DNA of 64,000 nt from Blautia sp. (GTDB lineage: Bacteria; Bacillota; Clostridia; Lachnospirales; Lachnospiraceae), in contig JAFWGA010000013.1 of the NCBI GenBank assembly GCA_017515325.1, forward strand, positions 1 through 64,000, written 5' to 3'. The position numbers were made by a program, and so were the translations under genes. Every line of letters starts with the position of its first letter. Position 1 is the first letter of the stretch. Below the pieces are notes generated by a model that made no database searches, was not told where the DNA came from, and saw only the letters and a list, made by a program, of their open reading frames with translations. Below, one piece after another: positions 40,504-50,377 of the stretch.

Positions 40504-42213
40504 TTATTTCTCATCACAGAATTCCTTCAGGATGATCAGATAGGCGCTGGCGGTCCAGGTAAAGATGTTCGGTCCGATGCAGTCTCCGGTGAGGGCATCA
40601 TAATTCTCGGCAAGGCCCTTTTCCTGGACTAAAGCGATATATTTGGCTGCCTCAGCCTTTGCCAGTTCTTCTTCATGGCAGGCACGCAGACCTTCCAGGA
40701 TCATCAGGGTAGCAGGAGCCCAGATCGGCCCCCTCCATTTCAGCTTATCCTGATACAAGGGGCTCTTGGGACTCTCGGTAGCCAGGCCAAAGGGTGTGTT
40801 GAAGGCCTCTCCCTTGAGGACGTCAATGCAGGCCTTCCGGATTTCTTCCGGCAGCCTGTCACCCAGGATCAGTACCTCATATGGAAGAAGGCTCTGGCAT
40901 TCTACGATCTCTCCGGTATTGCTGTGGATCGGAACCGGCAGATTGTCGCGGAAGCATTTTTCCAGGAAGAGAGCCAGCAGCTTTTCCGATTCCTTCTTCC
41001 AGTATTGGGCGTCTTCCTCGATTCCCAGCATTTCGGAGATTTTGGAGATCATCTCCATCTGGATAATGAGGAAGGCCTGAAGCTCCGGTGTGGCAACGGG
41101 CGGGAAGAGGGAGAATACGGTGCTGTTGTTCCAGCCGGAATCCTTGGCATGGTCATAGATATAAAGGCCTTGATGGCGGAAATCACGGAATTTCATCCAC
41201 CAGGTGGTGGAGCGCTTTAGCACCAGATAGGCTTCGATCAGCTGGTCATTGGAAAGCTCCATGTTTTTCATCATCAAAGAGAGGATAAAGCCGTGGACGG
41301 GAGGCTTGGTGTGGTTCCATTTTACGTAAGAATCATTGAAGCTGTCCGGGAGACGGCCTGATCTGTCCATCATATCGAACATCAGGATAAACTGCTCCCA
41401 GGCACGGCGCGGCTCCTTATAGGAAAGCGCCAGGGCGTTCAGGCCAAGGTTCCAGCCGGCTTTGTCTGTCAGCCAGTTTTTGGATACCAGCATAGCGTCA
41501 CGGGAAAGGAAGCCGTTCTGACGCACGATGCTGCTCCACTCCAGATAAGCAGCCAGATAGGCGCGATCCTGATGCTTTAAGGGGTAAGAAGGAATGGAAC
41601 GGAGAAACTCAAGGAAATCCTCCTGGATTTTGTTGCGGCTGACACCGAAATCATATTTGCCGATCTTGTTGCTCCATTCCCTTTCAACCTCCCGGACGGC
41701 AAACATAAAACCATCTGAGCTGGTGACGGCCAGACGGGAGTAAAGAGCGATATTGTCTTCCCACTGCTGGTCCAGAGAGATCTTATCCTTAAGGGCCCAG
41801 ATCAGGTATCGGCAGTTGTTCTTAAAGCAGTTTGCCATATAGAGGGTATAGGCACGATGCTTGATATCGTAGATATAGTCATTTTTATATTTTTCGGTAA
41901 GGAAATCGATCTTCATTCCCGTGCCGGCGGAGCCGCGGAAGAGAAGCGTATCGTCATCGTCAAAGCAGATTTCGATCTTCTGGTCGCCGACGCTCAGGAC
42001 CAGCGCACCGAATTCCAGCTCTGTGATATAGCTTTCCTCTTTTCCTCCAAAGAGGGGAGTCAGCTTTGCCACGGTGGAACGCTCTGCAGAACCGTGGACT
42101 GTCCTCAGATACAGACCGGTCTCCAATTCTGTGGCATACTCCGGCTTTAAATAAGAGATTGCCATATAGGAATTTCTTTTACTGAAGGGGATACGATTGA
42201 GATCAATCAGCAT
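40504..42213 (-). CDS. GH63/trehalase-like (alpha/alpha)6-barrel glycosidase
   Basis: A 569-residue intracellular protein with the toroid fold of GH63/GH37 enzymes. KWRGPIWAPATLMILEGL is the hallmark, with GWNNSTVFSL and WLTDKAGWNLGLNALA carrying likely acidic residues. The first 200 residues form a beta-rich N-domain. No signal peptide, so it acts on imported oligosaccharides. Start at 42213 has AGGAGGAAAAG; the open frame runs 91 codons further up without an RBS. Divergent from the LysR gene, its likely regulator. Confidence 0.82.
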   Translation of the reverse strand: MLIDLNRIPFSKRNSYMAISYLKPEYATELETGLYLRTVHGSAERSTVAKLTPLFGGKEESYITELEFGALVLSVGDQKIEICFDDDDTLLFRGSAGTGMKIDFLTEKYKNDYIYDIKHRAYTLYMANCFKNNCRYLIWALKDKISLDQQWEDNIALYSRLAVTSSDGFMFAVREVEREWSNKIGKYDFGVSRNKIQEDFLEFLRSIPSYPLKHQDRAYLAAYLEWSSIVRQNGFLSRDAMLVSKNWLTDKAGWNLGLNALALSYKEPRRAWEQFILMFDMMDRSGRLPDSFNDSYVKWNHTKPPVHGFILSLMMKNMELSNDQLIEAYLVLKRSTTWWMKFRDFRHQGLYIYDHAKDSGWNNSTVFSLFPPVATPELQAFLIIQMEMISKISEMLGIEEDAQYWKKESEKLLALFLEKCFRDNLPVPIHSNTGEIVECQSLLPYEVLILGDRLPEEIRKACIDVLKGEAFNTPFGLATESPKSPLYQDKLKWRGPIWAPATLMILEGLRACHEEELAKAEAAKYIALVQEKGLAENYDALTGDCIGPNIFTWTASAYLIILKEFCDEK

Positions 42214-42530
42214 AGTCTTTTCCTCCTTTTCTTGTAAGACCCGCACAGTTACCTTGTCTTTTACTATATGCTTTCGTATGTCAAAGTGCAATTCTGATGC
42301 GGAAAGAATATATTCCATTTTGGAATAGCAGATAAATGGGATCGGGATATGACAGCATCGCTGCAGGTATCGACTCAACGCTTTATGCTTCGTAGTTGCC
42401 ATTGTAGTTTTCTTCCCGAAATGATAGAATAGAAATATAGCAAACGACATTATTTTTGTCGTTGACGATAAGCCTTCAGGTAACATGTTATAGGGGGATG
42501 CTTTTCTCCGGAACCGATTTGAGGTTTAGT
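42214..42530. promoter_or_regulatory. Divergent promoter region, glycosidase and LysR genes
   Basis: 317 bases. AGCAAACGACATTATTTTTG with TCGTT after it (42439-42465) resembles the second hairpin of repeat family 1. TTCCATTTTGGAATAG near 42313 is a small dyad (TTCCATTTTGGAA) that could be a LysR site. No gene seen. Confidence 0.4.
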
Positions 42531-43415
42531 ATGCAGATAGAATGGCTCAGGGCTTTAGTCCTTTTGAAAGAATTCGGCAGCTTCACAGAAGCCGCGCAGG
42601 AGATGTTTATCTCCCAGTCTTCCTTTTCCAAATACATCAAAGCAGTGGAATCCCATGTGGGAAGACCGCTCATCGATCGCTCCCACCGTCTGGTACAGTT
42701 TACGGAAAAAGGAGAAGCTGTCCTTATTTCTGCCCGCAGGATACTTTCTGAATACGACCATATGATGGAGTTAATGAGAAATGAGGGTACGGCCGGTTCG
42801 ACAGTTTTCCGCATTTCCGTAGATACTGCGGTAGACCCTCTGCCCTTTTTGCGCTATATTCTGGATTTTTTTGAGGAAAACCCAGACCTTGAGCTGAAGC
42901 TGCAGGAATATGATCTGACCACGGCCATCAAGGCTTTTGATGCCGGAGAGCTTGATATGGTCCTGGGGCATACCAATGTGATTAAACCCAAATCTCCATA
43001 CAAGGAACTGATTTTCCAGGAGGACGAACTGTTCTATGTGGGACGCAGGGAGGAGTTAAGCGATATGCAAGGAGAGGCTGCCTTTGCCGCTATTTCAACT
43101 GACAGGCTGATCCTTCACCAGAACATGTACCTGGAGATTACCGAGCTGTTGAAGCAAAAAAAGGTTTCCGTAAATCAGAGCCGGACCATTCTGACCACAA
43201 CAAGCCGGGATGTGATGAAGGCATATCTCTTTGGCGGCCGGGCCAGGTCTCTTCTCACTAAGACTACGGTAACGGCCATGGATCCGGAGGGACATCTTCT
43301 TTGTCTCCCCATGGAAGATCATCTGACGCTTCACCTCGGATTGCTATACGGGAAAAATGTAGGGATAAAAGAACTGCTGCTGGTAAAATATCTGAAAGAC
43401 AGGGTATGGAAGTAA
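42531..43415 (+). CDS. LysR family transcriptional regulator
   Basis: A 294-residue LysR regulator. The winged HTH spans residues 1-60 (MQIEWLRALVLLKEFGSFTE, AAQEMFISQSSFSKYIKAVE); the C-terminal substrate-binding domain runs from about 85 on. The start at 42531 is set by the family N-terminus; GAGG lies 7 bases upstream. Divergent orientation suggests control of the glycosidase gene; the effector is unknown. Confidence 0.88.
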   Translation: MQIEWLRALVLLKEFGSFTEAAQEMFISQSSFSKYIKAVESHVGRPLIDRSHRLVQFTEKGEAVLISARRILSEYDHMMELMRNEGTAGSTVFRISVDTAVDPLPFLRYILDFFEENPDLELKLQEYDLTTAIKAFDAGELDMVLGHTNVIKPKSPYKELIFQEDELFYVGRREELSDMQGEAAFAAISTDRLILHQNMYLEITELLKQKKVSVNQSRTILTTTSRDVMKAYLFGGRARSLLTKTTVTAMDPEGHLLCLPMEDHLTLHLGLLYGKNVGIKELLLVKYLKDRVWK

Positions 43416-43818
43416 CTGGCGCATTTTACATGAGACGATAAGAGCCTGCGCCTGTTTATCCTATTTTGAGCTTGCATGGACTGGTTTTTGTTGTATAATA
43501 GAATCTATAAATGCTATAGTCAACGGACAAGGCGGTTTCGCTCTGGTTCGTTTGCTGCGCCGGATTTTTATGATGCATCCATATATAACAAATGACAAGG
43601 TATTTTCTTTGTCGTTTACTGCGATGGGTTTATACCTCCTGCGGCGACATATCTGCCTATGCAAATCCGTGAACGCAATATGCTGTCGCCTTAGAGTGGA
43701 AATTCCGTAGGGTTCACTCCTGATCCGCTGCTTGTGGCAGAACATATGGTATCGGTAATCTTTACGGCGCGTGATGTAAACCGGTTAACGAAGAGATAAC
43801 AAAGAAAGGAAGACTAAG
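43416..43818. repeat. Intergenic region with two degenerate family 1 repeats (copies F1, F2)
   Basis: About 400 bases upstream of pgi. F1 (43517-43571): CAACGGACAAGG with CTGGTTCGTTTGCTGCGCCG. F2 (43588-43670): AATGACAAGG with TTTGTCGTTTACTGCG, then CTCCTGCGGCGACATATC. Both keep the second hairpin with different arm sequences. No gene seen; the pgi promoter must lie within or after these copies. Confidence 0.55.
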
Positions 43819-45402
43819 ATGATAGCCTGGAAAAACCTTGATACTGCAGCATCTTATCAAAAGCTGGTTTCTCTTAAGGATCATGTAGACCTCACTCAGG
43901 TTATGCAGGGGGAAAGCGGAGCTGAGCGCGTGGCAAAATACAGTGTGCCTATGGCGGAAGGCCTTTGCTTCAACTATGCGGCGAAGCAGGTGGATTCCGA
44001 GGTGCTCGCAGCCCTGGCTGAGCTGGCCAGGGAGATGCAGCTGAGCGAGAAATATGAAGCTCTCTTAAACGGGGAGATGATAAACACAGGCGAGAAGCGC
44101 CTGGTTCTGCATCAGCTTACCCGTGGACAATTGGGACAGGATGTCATGGCTGACGGTGTCAACAAGCGGGAGTTTTATGTTTCCCAGCAGAAGAAGGCAG
44201 CGGAATTTGCCCAGAAGGTTCATGCCGGACAGGTGGTCAACGCCGCGGGAGAAAAGTTTACCACAGTGGTGCAGATCGGTATCGGCGGAAGCGACTTAGG
44301 CCCGAGAGCTATGTATATTGCTCTGGAAAACTGGGCCAGGACCAATGGCTGCCTGAAGATGGAGGCCCGCTTCATCAGCAACGTAGATCCGGATGACGCC
44401 GCTGCCGTACTGGGAAATATTGATCTTGCCCATTCCCTTTTTGTCCTGGTAAGCAAGTCCGGAACTACGCTGGAGACATTGACGAATGAATCCTTTGTCA
44501 AGAATGCCCTGAAGAACGCCGGATTGGATCCCGCCCGTCATATGGTCGCGGTTACCAGCGAGACTTCACCGCTGGCCAAGAGTGATGACTATCTGGCGGC
44601 CTTCTTTATGGATGACTATATCGGCGGCCGTTATTCCTCGACGTCATGCGTGGGCGGCGTTATCCTTTCCCTGGCTTTCGGACCGGATGTATTCGCCCAG
44701 TTCCTGGATGGCGCGGCGGCAGAGGACAAGCTTTCCCTGAATTCTGATCCTCTTTCCAATCCCGAGATGCTCGATGCCCTGATCGGTCTGTATGAGCGCA
44801 ACGTGATGGGGTATCCCGCTACGGCAGTGCTTCCCTATTCACAGGCTCTTTCCCGTTTCCCGGCTCATCTGCAGCAGCTGGATATGGAAAGTAACGGCAA
44901 ATCTGTCAACCGTTTCGGCGAACCGGTTTCTTATGTCACTGGTCCGGTGATCTTTGGCGAACCCGGCACCAACGGACAGCATTCCTTCTATCAGCTGCTT
45001 CATCAGGGGACGGACATTGTTCCTTTACAGTTTGTAGGCTTCAGCAAGAGTCAGATCGGGACGGATGTGGATATCCAGGGCAGCACAAGCCAGCAGAAGC
45101 TTTGCGCTAATGTCGCGGCTCAGATCATGGCCTTTGCCTGCGGAAAGAAGGACGAGAATTCCAACAAGAATTTCATCGGTGGTCGTCCCTCCTCCATCAT
45201 TATCGGTGAGCAGCTTACCCCAGGCGCATTGGGCGCTCTGTTGGCTCATTTTGAGAATAAAGTAATGTTCCAGGGCTTTTTGTGGAATCTGAACAGCTTT
45301 GACCAGGAGGGCGTTCAGCTGGGTAAGGTTCTGGCTAAGCGTGTGCTTGCCCATGATACGGATGGCGCATTGCAGGCCTACAGCAAGCTGCTGCATATCT
45401 GA
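43819..45402 (+). CDS. pgi: Glucose-6-phosphate isomerase
   Basis: A 527-residue phosphoglucose isomerase of the long (proteobacterial/eukaryotic) type. VVQIGIGGSDLGPRAMY, LVSKSGTTLETLTN, GGRYSSTSCVGGV, QLDMESNGKSVN (catalytic Glu), GEPGTNGQHSFYQLLHQGTD (His) and the terminal Lys in SQIGTDVDIQGSTSQQK are in place. Interconverts glucose-6-phosphate and fructose-6-phosphate in the cytoplasm. RBS AAAGGAAG. Flanked by repeats, apparently monocistronic. Confidence 0.95.
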   Translation: MIAWKNLDTAASYQKLVSLKDHVDLTQVMQGESGAERVAKYSVPMAEGLCFNYAAKQVDSEVLAALAELAREMQLSEKYEALLNGEMINTGEKRLVLHQLTRGQLGQDVMADGVNKREFYVSQQKKAAEFAQKVHAGQVVNAAGEKFTTVVQIGIGGSDLGPRAMYIALENWARTNGCLKMEARFISNVDPDDAAAVLGNIDLAHSLFVLVSKSGTTLETLTNESFVKNALKNAGLDPARHMVAVTSETSPLAKSDDYLAAFFMDDYIGGRYSSTSCVGGVILSLAFGPDVFAQFLDGAAAEDKLSLNSDPLSNPEMLDALIGLYERNVMGYPATAVLPYSQALSRFPAHLQQLDMESNGKSVNRFGEPVSYVTGPVIFGEPGTNGQHSFYQLLHQGTDIVPLQFVGFSKSQIGTDVDIQGSTSQQKLCANVAAQIMAFACGKKDENSNKNFIGGRPSSIIIGEQLTPGALGALLAHFENKVMFQGFLWNLNSFDQEGVQLGKVLAKRVLAHDTDGALQAYSKLLHI

Positions 45403-45429
45403 AGTATCCTGAAATAAGAAGCTGTTTCG

Positions 45430-45460
45430 ACCTGTATCGGTCACTTTAGTGATCGAACAG
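45430..45460. repeat. Dispersed intergenic repeat family 2, copy 2 (partial, reverse)
   Basis: CGACCTGTATCGGTCACTTT then AGTGATCG matches the reverse of 18490-18520 around the GGTCACTNNAGTGA dyad. Confidence 0.5.
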
Positions 45461-45520
45461 ATCGAACTGTCTGCTGACGCTGAGGCGTGTTACATAATGA
45501 GCGGTTGCATGTTTTGAGGA

Positions 45521-45557
45521 AAAAAACGGCCGGATCCTAAGGATTCGGCCGTTTTTT
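45521..45557. terminator. Bidirectional terminator between pgi and ligase-nitroreductase gene
   Basis: AAAACGGCCGGATCC / GGATTCGGCCGTTTTTT with a three-base loop, one mismatch. Convergent genes on both sides. Confidence 0.85.
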
Positions 45558-45593
45558 CTATGCCTTATGGCAGGCGCGCTGCAGGGAAACATG

Positions 45594-47630
45594 TCATTCG
45601 ATCCAGGTGACAACGTTGTTCTTCCGGGGCACAGGCTTTGGCTGCTCGGCTGGATAGCCCAGGGCGATCATGGCCCATACCCTGTGGGTGGCGGGGACGG
45701 ACAACCGGGAAAGAAGCTGACGGATCTCCGGCTGATCACAGATGCGGGTAAGGCCGTTCAGCCAGCAGGCGCCGAGACCCAGCGCATGGGCGGATACAAG
45801 GATATTTTCGGCGGCACAGGCTGCATCCAGTGGACCGTTGTCATTTCTGCTGTCGTTGGTGATGAGGATCAGGGCAGCCGGATTTCGAAAACCGAAAAAG
45901 CCGGTTTTCTCTCTCTCGGCAACAGACGAGCCGGTTTCTCTGATTGTCTGAATTATATTCTGATCTGTGATCACGGTAAACCGCCAGGTTTGCCGGTTTT
46001 TGCCGCTGGGAGCCTGGATCCCGGCCTGAACCAGGAGCTCAAGGGTCTGTCTGTCTATCGGCTGATCGGTAAAGAGGCGGATGCTTTGCCGGGACAGGAT
46101 CATCCGGATGAAGTCGGGTACGTTATCCGCAGCCGATTTGCTGGTCCTGGCTTCCCACAGCCCTCTGACAGCCTTCCGATCCAGCTTTTTCATGCGGTTA
46201 CGGGGAATCTCCCTGACCTTGAGGATATGGGCAGGAAGCTTGAAGGGCTCCATCCGTTCCGCGAGGAAAAGACGAAGCTCTTTCTCACTGCAGGGCTCCT
46301 CAGCTTCCACAAACAGGGCAGGAACCTGCCCCATTACAGGATCCGCAACCCCGATACATGCGGCATCGAGGATTTTTTCATATTCGACAGCAATATTTTC
46401 CACCTCAAGGGGAGAAACCTTTTCGCCGCCTACGTTGATGATATCGTCCGCTCTTCCGAGCATGTAGACAAAGCCTTCCTCATCCGTATAGACGAGATCA
46501 TTCGTAACCAGCCAGCCATCACAGAGGGCTTCCTGGTTGACCTCAGGCATCTTATAGTATCCGGCCATGGTCATCTGGCCCTGAATGGCCAGTCTTCCCG
46601 CATGGTCGATATCTGAGGCATGAAGCTCTTCACCGGAAGGTCCGATGACCCTGATCCGGGCAGAGGAGACGGGTCTTCCCAGGGACTTCATCTTGTCGGG
46701 TCTGTGGCTGACATCCAGAAAGATTACGCCGCCTGTTTCTGAGGAACCCCAGGTGTTGCAGATCTGGGTATCCGGCAGCAGCTTCGGCAGCCTTTTTTTC
46801 ATATCATAGGACAGAGAACCGGCACCGATCTCAATGAGCCTGAGCTGGCCAAATACTGTGGAAAAATCCGTCAGGTCTCTCGTCAGCTTTTCCATTGTCG
46901 CCGGGACACAGACAAAAGCAGTACAGTGGTATTTTTCCAGGTTCAGCTTTAATTCTTTGGGGAAAGCAAAGCCATTCTGGATTACCGCTGTCGCTCCGGT
47001 ATACAGCGACATTCGGACCAGGCGCAGGCCCAGTGAATGGCACAGGGGCAGGGCGTCAAGCAGTACATCTGTTTCCTGAAAACCGGTGCCTTCTCTGTTA
47101 TTTTGGGTAATGGAAAGAATGTTGCGATAGGTCAGCATGGCACCCTTGGGAGTGCCGGTGGTACCGGTCGTGAAGAGCATCTCCGCAACAGCGTCAGGCT
47201 CCGGGAGGAGGTAGCCGGTAAGAGGGGGATCAGGTATTTCCCTGGCTCTTTGATACAGGCTTTTCAGACTGACGGCAGGGATGTCCTCCCGGCTCAGACC
47301 CATATCGGTCAGGATCAGATTCGGCTCAATAAAGTCGTACAGCTTCAGGACGGTAGCTTCCAGCCATACCTTGTCCAGTGGGATTGTTACCGCGTGGAGG
47401 TACTGGACAGCCAGGAAGGCAGTCAGGTATTCCGGGCCGGACAGCCCGGTGAGCATGACCCTGTCACCGGAGCGGATCCTGTATTCTTCTTTCAGAATAG
47501 AGGCAAATCCTTTCAGCTGACGGACAAGCTCCTCATAGGTAATAACGGTACCTCTTATGACCAGGGCAGGTTTTAGAGGACGGTTTGTGCCATGGCTTAA
47601 GACCGCTTCAACCAATGTTTGATAAACCAT
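45594..47630 (-). CDS. AMP-dependent ligase (adenylation domain) fused to nitroreductase
   Basis: A 678-residue two-domain protein. Residues 1 to about 490 form an ANL-superfamily adenylation domain: MLFTTGTTGTPKGAMLTY, NTWGSSETGG, TNDLVYTDEEGFVYMLGRAD, and the C-terminal Lys in NRMKKLDRKAV. Residues about 500-678 are an FMN nitroreductase: ILSRQSIRLFTDQPIDRQTL, APSGKNRQTWRFTVI, GLGACWLNGL, IALGYPAEQP. It would activate an acid and load it on the ACP encoded upstream, with the flavin domain oxidising or reducing the bound acyl group (inference). The gene starts 18 bases after the ACP gene. Confidence 0.88.
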   Translation of the reverse strand: MVYQTLVEAVLSHGTNRPLKPALVIRGTVITYEELVRQLKGFASILKEEYRIRSGDRVMLTGLSGPEYLTAFLAVQYLHAVTIPLDKVWLEATVLKLYDFIEPNLILTDMGLSREDIPAVSLKSLYQRAREIPDPPLTGYLLPEPDAVAEMLFTTGTTGTPKGAMLTYRNILSITQNNREGTGFQETDVLLDALPLCHSLGLRLVRMSLYTGATAVIQNGFAFPKELKLNLEKYHCTAFVCVPATMEKLTRDLTDFSTVFGQLRLIEIGAGSLSYDMKKRLPKLLPDTQICNTWGSSETGGVIFLDVSHRPDKMKSLGRPVSSARIRVIGPSGEELHASDIDHAGRLAIQGQMTMAGYYKMPEVNQEALCDGWLVTNDLVYTDEEGFVYMLGRADDIINVGGEKVSPLEVENIAVEYEKILDAACIGVADPVMGQVPALFVEAEEPCSEKELRLFLAERMEPFKLPAHILKVREIPRNRMKKLDRKAVRGLWEARTSKSAADNVPDFIRMILSRQSIRLFTDQPIDRQTLELLVQAGIQAPSGKNRQTWRFTVITDQNIIQTIRETGSSVAEREKTGFFGFRNPAALILITNDSRNDNGPLDAACAAENILVSAHALGLGACWLNGLTRICDQPEIRQLLSRLSVPATHRVWAMIALGYPAEQPKPVPRKNNVVTWIE

Positions 47631-47648
47631 GAATCTTATCCTTTCCGG

Positions 47649-47876
47649 CTATTCCTGAAGGCGCTTTACGGTTTCTACAATGGCATCGATGGAATTAAAG
47701 TTTTCCGGCAGATAATCCTCCATGACAAATTCTACACCAAATTCCATAGAAAGCTCTGAGATCAGGGTGATCAGGGAAATGGAATCCAGGTAACCGTCGT
47801 CAACGAGCGCGTCAGAAGCAGTAATGTCGATTTGGGGCAAGGCTTCAGCAAAGATCTTTTCTATTTTTTCCCTCAT
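47649..47876 (-). CDS. Acyl carrier protein
   Basis: A 75-residue acyl/peptidyl carrier protein. Ser32 in DDGYLDSISLITLIS is the phosphopantetheine site, with the usual acidic helix II (LISELSMEFGVEFVMEDY). It differs from fatty-acid AcpP (DSLDxVE). Together with the ligase-nitroreductase gene downstream it makes a two-gene module. No phosphopantetheinyl transferase or thioesterase is nearby. RBS AAAGGAGAAT on the minus strand. Confidence 0.88.
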   Translation of the reverse strand: MREKIEKIFAEALPQIDITASDALVDDGYLDSISLITLISELSMEFGVEFVMEDYLPENFNSIDAIVETVKRLQE

Positions 47877-48206
47877 AATGATTCTCCTTTTGGGATATAT
47901 GTTTTTCTGGAAAGCTATACTATACTTTATATATTATTATCAAAAAACGTTCGGATATACAACCGGCATTTATGGAAAACTTGAATTTCACAGTAAGGTG
48001 TTATATACTTTTGCTCAAAGAACTGCCCAGGGGAGCCCATTTATCAGCCATGAAAAAGACTTTGAGGATGCGCAGCAGCTGCTTAAAGTGCAACGTATAT
48101 TTACGAATGCCGTTGGTGTCGGTCAATTGAGTGACCGCACCGTTCAGAATAATGGTATGGTCTGTAGTGGCGACAGGCGGTTTGAATTCTATGCAGGAGG
48201 TGGATT
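47877..48206. other. Divergent intergenic region with repeat family 2, copy 3
   Basis: About 330 bases. A/T-rich stretch 47915-47950 is promoter-like for the minus-strand ACP operon. 48068-48146 carries GCGCAGCAGC..ACGAATGCCGTTGGTGTC and GGTCAATTGAGTGACC, aligning with 18452-18520. No gene seen. Confidence 0.55.
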
Positions 48207-50150
48207 ATGGATTTTGGCAACGGTGTTATGAAAAAATGTTTTTTGGCAGCTCTATCCACTGTCATGGCAGTGAGCACTGCCATTCCCGTTTCCGCTCAGG
48301 AAACAGAAGAACCATATGACCGAATAGAGGAGACCATTTCCGGAATGTCGTTATGGGAAAAGGCAGGACAGATGATTATGGCAGATTTCCGCACCTGGAA
48401 TGAGGATCCTGAAGGAGAAAACTCCCAGGCGGTTCCTGTTACGGAGCTGAATGAGGAGATCCGGAATGCGATTGAGGACGATTGCCTTGGCGGAGTAATT
48501 CTTTTTGCCGAAAACTGCGGCGGAAATGAGCAGACCTTAAAACTGGTCAATCAGATGCAGCAAGCAAATCTGGAGGGCAAGTCCGGTCAGAAGATTCCAC
48601 TGCTGATTGCCGCAGACCAGGAAGGCGGGGGAGTGTCAAGACTGGGCGAGGGTACCAGATGGATCGGCAATATGGCTCTGGCAGCGACTGCAGATACCCG
48701 GAACGCAAGAAAGGCCGCCCAGGTTATCGGCCAGGAGCTTTCTGCTCTTGGGATTAACGTGGATTTTGCCCCGGTTCTGGATGTGAACAGTAATCCGGAG
48801 AATCCTGTCATCGGAGTCCGTTCTTTCTCAGATGATCCTGAAATCACCGCCAGGTATGGCATCAGCTATTTAGAGGGACTGAAAGAAAACGGAACCATTT
48901 CTGCCCTGAAGCATTTCCCCGGACACGGAGATGTGGCAACGGACAGCCATACCGGTTTTCCTGTCCTTGAAAAGACATATGAGGAGCTGAAGACATGTGA
49001 GCTGATTCCTTTCCAGGCAGCCATCGATGCTGGGGCGGACATGGTTATGACAGCCCATATCCAGTACCCGAAGATTGAGACAGATACCTATACTTCTGTT
49101 TCTACCGGGGAGGAGGTATACCTGCCTGCCACCCTGTCAGACACCATTCTGCAGGGAATGCTCCGGCAGGATATGGGCTTTGAGGGGGTCATTGTGTCCG
49201 ATGCCATGAATATGGCTGCCATCAGTGATAATTTCGACCGCAAGGATGTGTGCCGGATGGCTTTGGAGGCGGGCATTGATCTGTTCCTGATGCCTGTGCC
49301 GGTTACTGATACAGCATCCGCTCAAGAGCTTGGGGATTTTATTTCCCATATCTGTCAGCTGGTGGAAAACGGAAGCATCCCGGAGAGCCGGATCGATGAG
49401 TCTGTGAGACGGATTCTGAAGCTGAAGGAGGAGCATGGTATTCTGGACCTGACCTTTGGCGATCTTACCCAGGAGCAGCTTGACGCCGCCCGTGATACGG
49501 TGGGCAGTCAGGAGAATCACGCGCTGGAATGGGAGATCATGCAGCAGTCCGCCACTCTTTTGAAGGATGAGCAGGGACTTCTTCCCCTTCATCCGGAGGC
49601 AGGAGAGAAGGTTCTGGTTCTTTACACTGCCGCCAGCCGTATCGCCACAGGGGAGGCTGCCAGGAAGCGCCTGGTGGAGGAAGGACTGATAGGAGAGGAT
49701 GTTCTCTTCGAGAACCTGGCTCTCGGTGACAAGAGCCTGGAGGAGATCCTGGAAAAAGCTGAAAATGCAGATTATGTCATTGTGGTTTCCACCGTATTCT
49801 CTCCGGCAGCCTTGAATCCCGGGGTGGAGGACGGAGCAAATTCGGCAGTGCTGGATCAGGTGATCCAGGCTGTACATGAAGCGGGAAAGCCGGTGATCCT
49901 GGTCAGCTCTTATCTGCCCTATGATGTGGCCAGATACCAGGAGGCTGATGTGCTTGTACTGACTTACGGTTCCACGCCCATGGCGGCATTGCCGGAAGGA
50001 AAACAGGCCTGGTCTGCCAATATTCCGGCGACAATCTGTGGCATTTTCGGTGAATTTGAGTTCACCGGAAAACTGCCTGTCAATATTCCCAGGCTCGGTG
50101 AAAACTACAGCTTTACGGAAGAAATCCTTTATTCCAGGGAGATAGAATAG
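48207..50150 (+). CDS. Secreted GH3 beta-N-acetylhexosaminidase (NagZ-type)
   Basis: A 647-residue exported glycoside hydrolase family 3 enzyme. Signal peptide to about residue 30 (LAALSTVMAVSTAIPVSAQE). The NagZ signature KHFPGHGDVATDSHTGFPVL (about 235) carries the catalytic His-Asp dyad and GVIVSDAMNMAAI (about 330) the nucleophile Asp. A C-terminal GH3 domain from about 420 is present, as in the two-domain Gram-positive NagZ forms. Likely releases GlcNAc from muropeptides or host glycans. RBS GGAGGTGG 6 bases before 48207. The MFS gene follows. Confidence 0.9.
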   Translation: MDFGNGVMKKCFLAALSTVMAVSTAIPVSAQETEEPYDRIEETISGMSLWEKAGQMIMADFRTWNEDPEGENSQAVPVTELNEEIRNAIEDDCLGGVILFAENCGGNEQTLKLVNQMQQANLEGKSGQKIPLLIAADQEGGGVSRLGEGTRWIGNMALAATADTRNARKAAQVIGQELSALGINVDFAPVLDVNSNPENPVIGVRSFSDDPEITARYGISYLEGLKENGTISALKHFPGHGDVATDSHTGFPVLEKTYEELKTCELIPFQAAIDAGADMVMTAHIQYPKIETDTYTSVSTGEEVYLPATLSDTILQGMLRQDMGFEGVIVSDAMNMAAISDNFDRKDVCRMALEAGIDLFLMPVPVTDTASAQELGDFISHICQLVENGSIPESRIDESVRRILKLKEEHGILDLTFGDLTQEQLDAARDTVGSQENHALEWEIMQQSATLLKDEQGLLPLHPEAGEKVLVLYTAASRIATGEAARKRLVEEGLIGEDVLFENLALGDKSLEEILEKAENADYVIVVSTVFSPAALNPGVEDGANSAVLDQVIQAVHEAGKPVILVSSYLPYDVARYQEADVLVLTYGSTPMAALPEGKQAWSANIPATICGIFGEFEFTGKLPVNIPRLGENYSFTEEILYSREIE

Positions 50151-50377
50151 GATCTGAGGGATATTAGCAGGAGGATACAAAAAGAACTTCAGAAAAAAAC
50201 AGGGATTTGGATGGTATGCACAATGCATAACCTGGTCGCAATGACTAAAATAGTGCCATATTACAGATAATCTTCTGTAAACTGTAGTTGCAGGTTGTGA
50301 AAAATAAGACCCGTCCGGGATATCCTGACGGCAAGGCTTATGCTCGCACCGGTAGTTCTGAAAAAGGAGGAGTAAAA

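Noticed and set aside
45567-46616. 349-codon plus-strand open frame
   Set aside because: Antisense of the adenylation-nitroreductase gene and overlapping its terminator.
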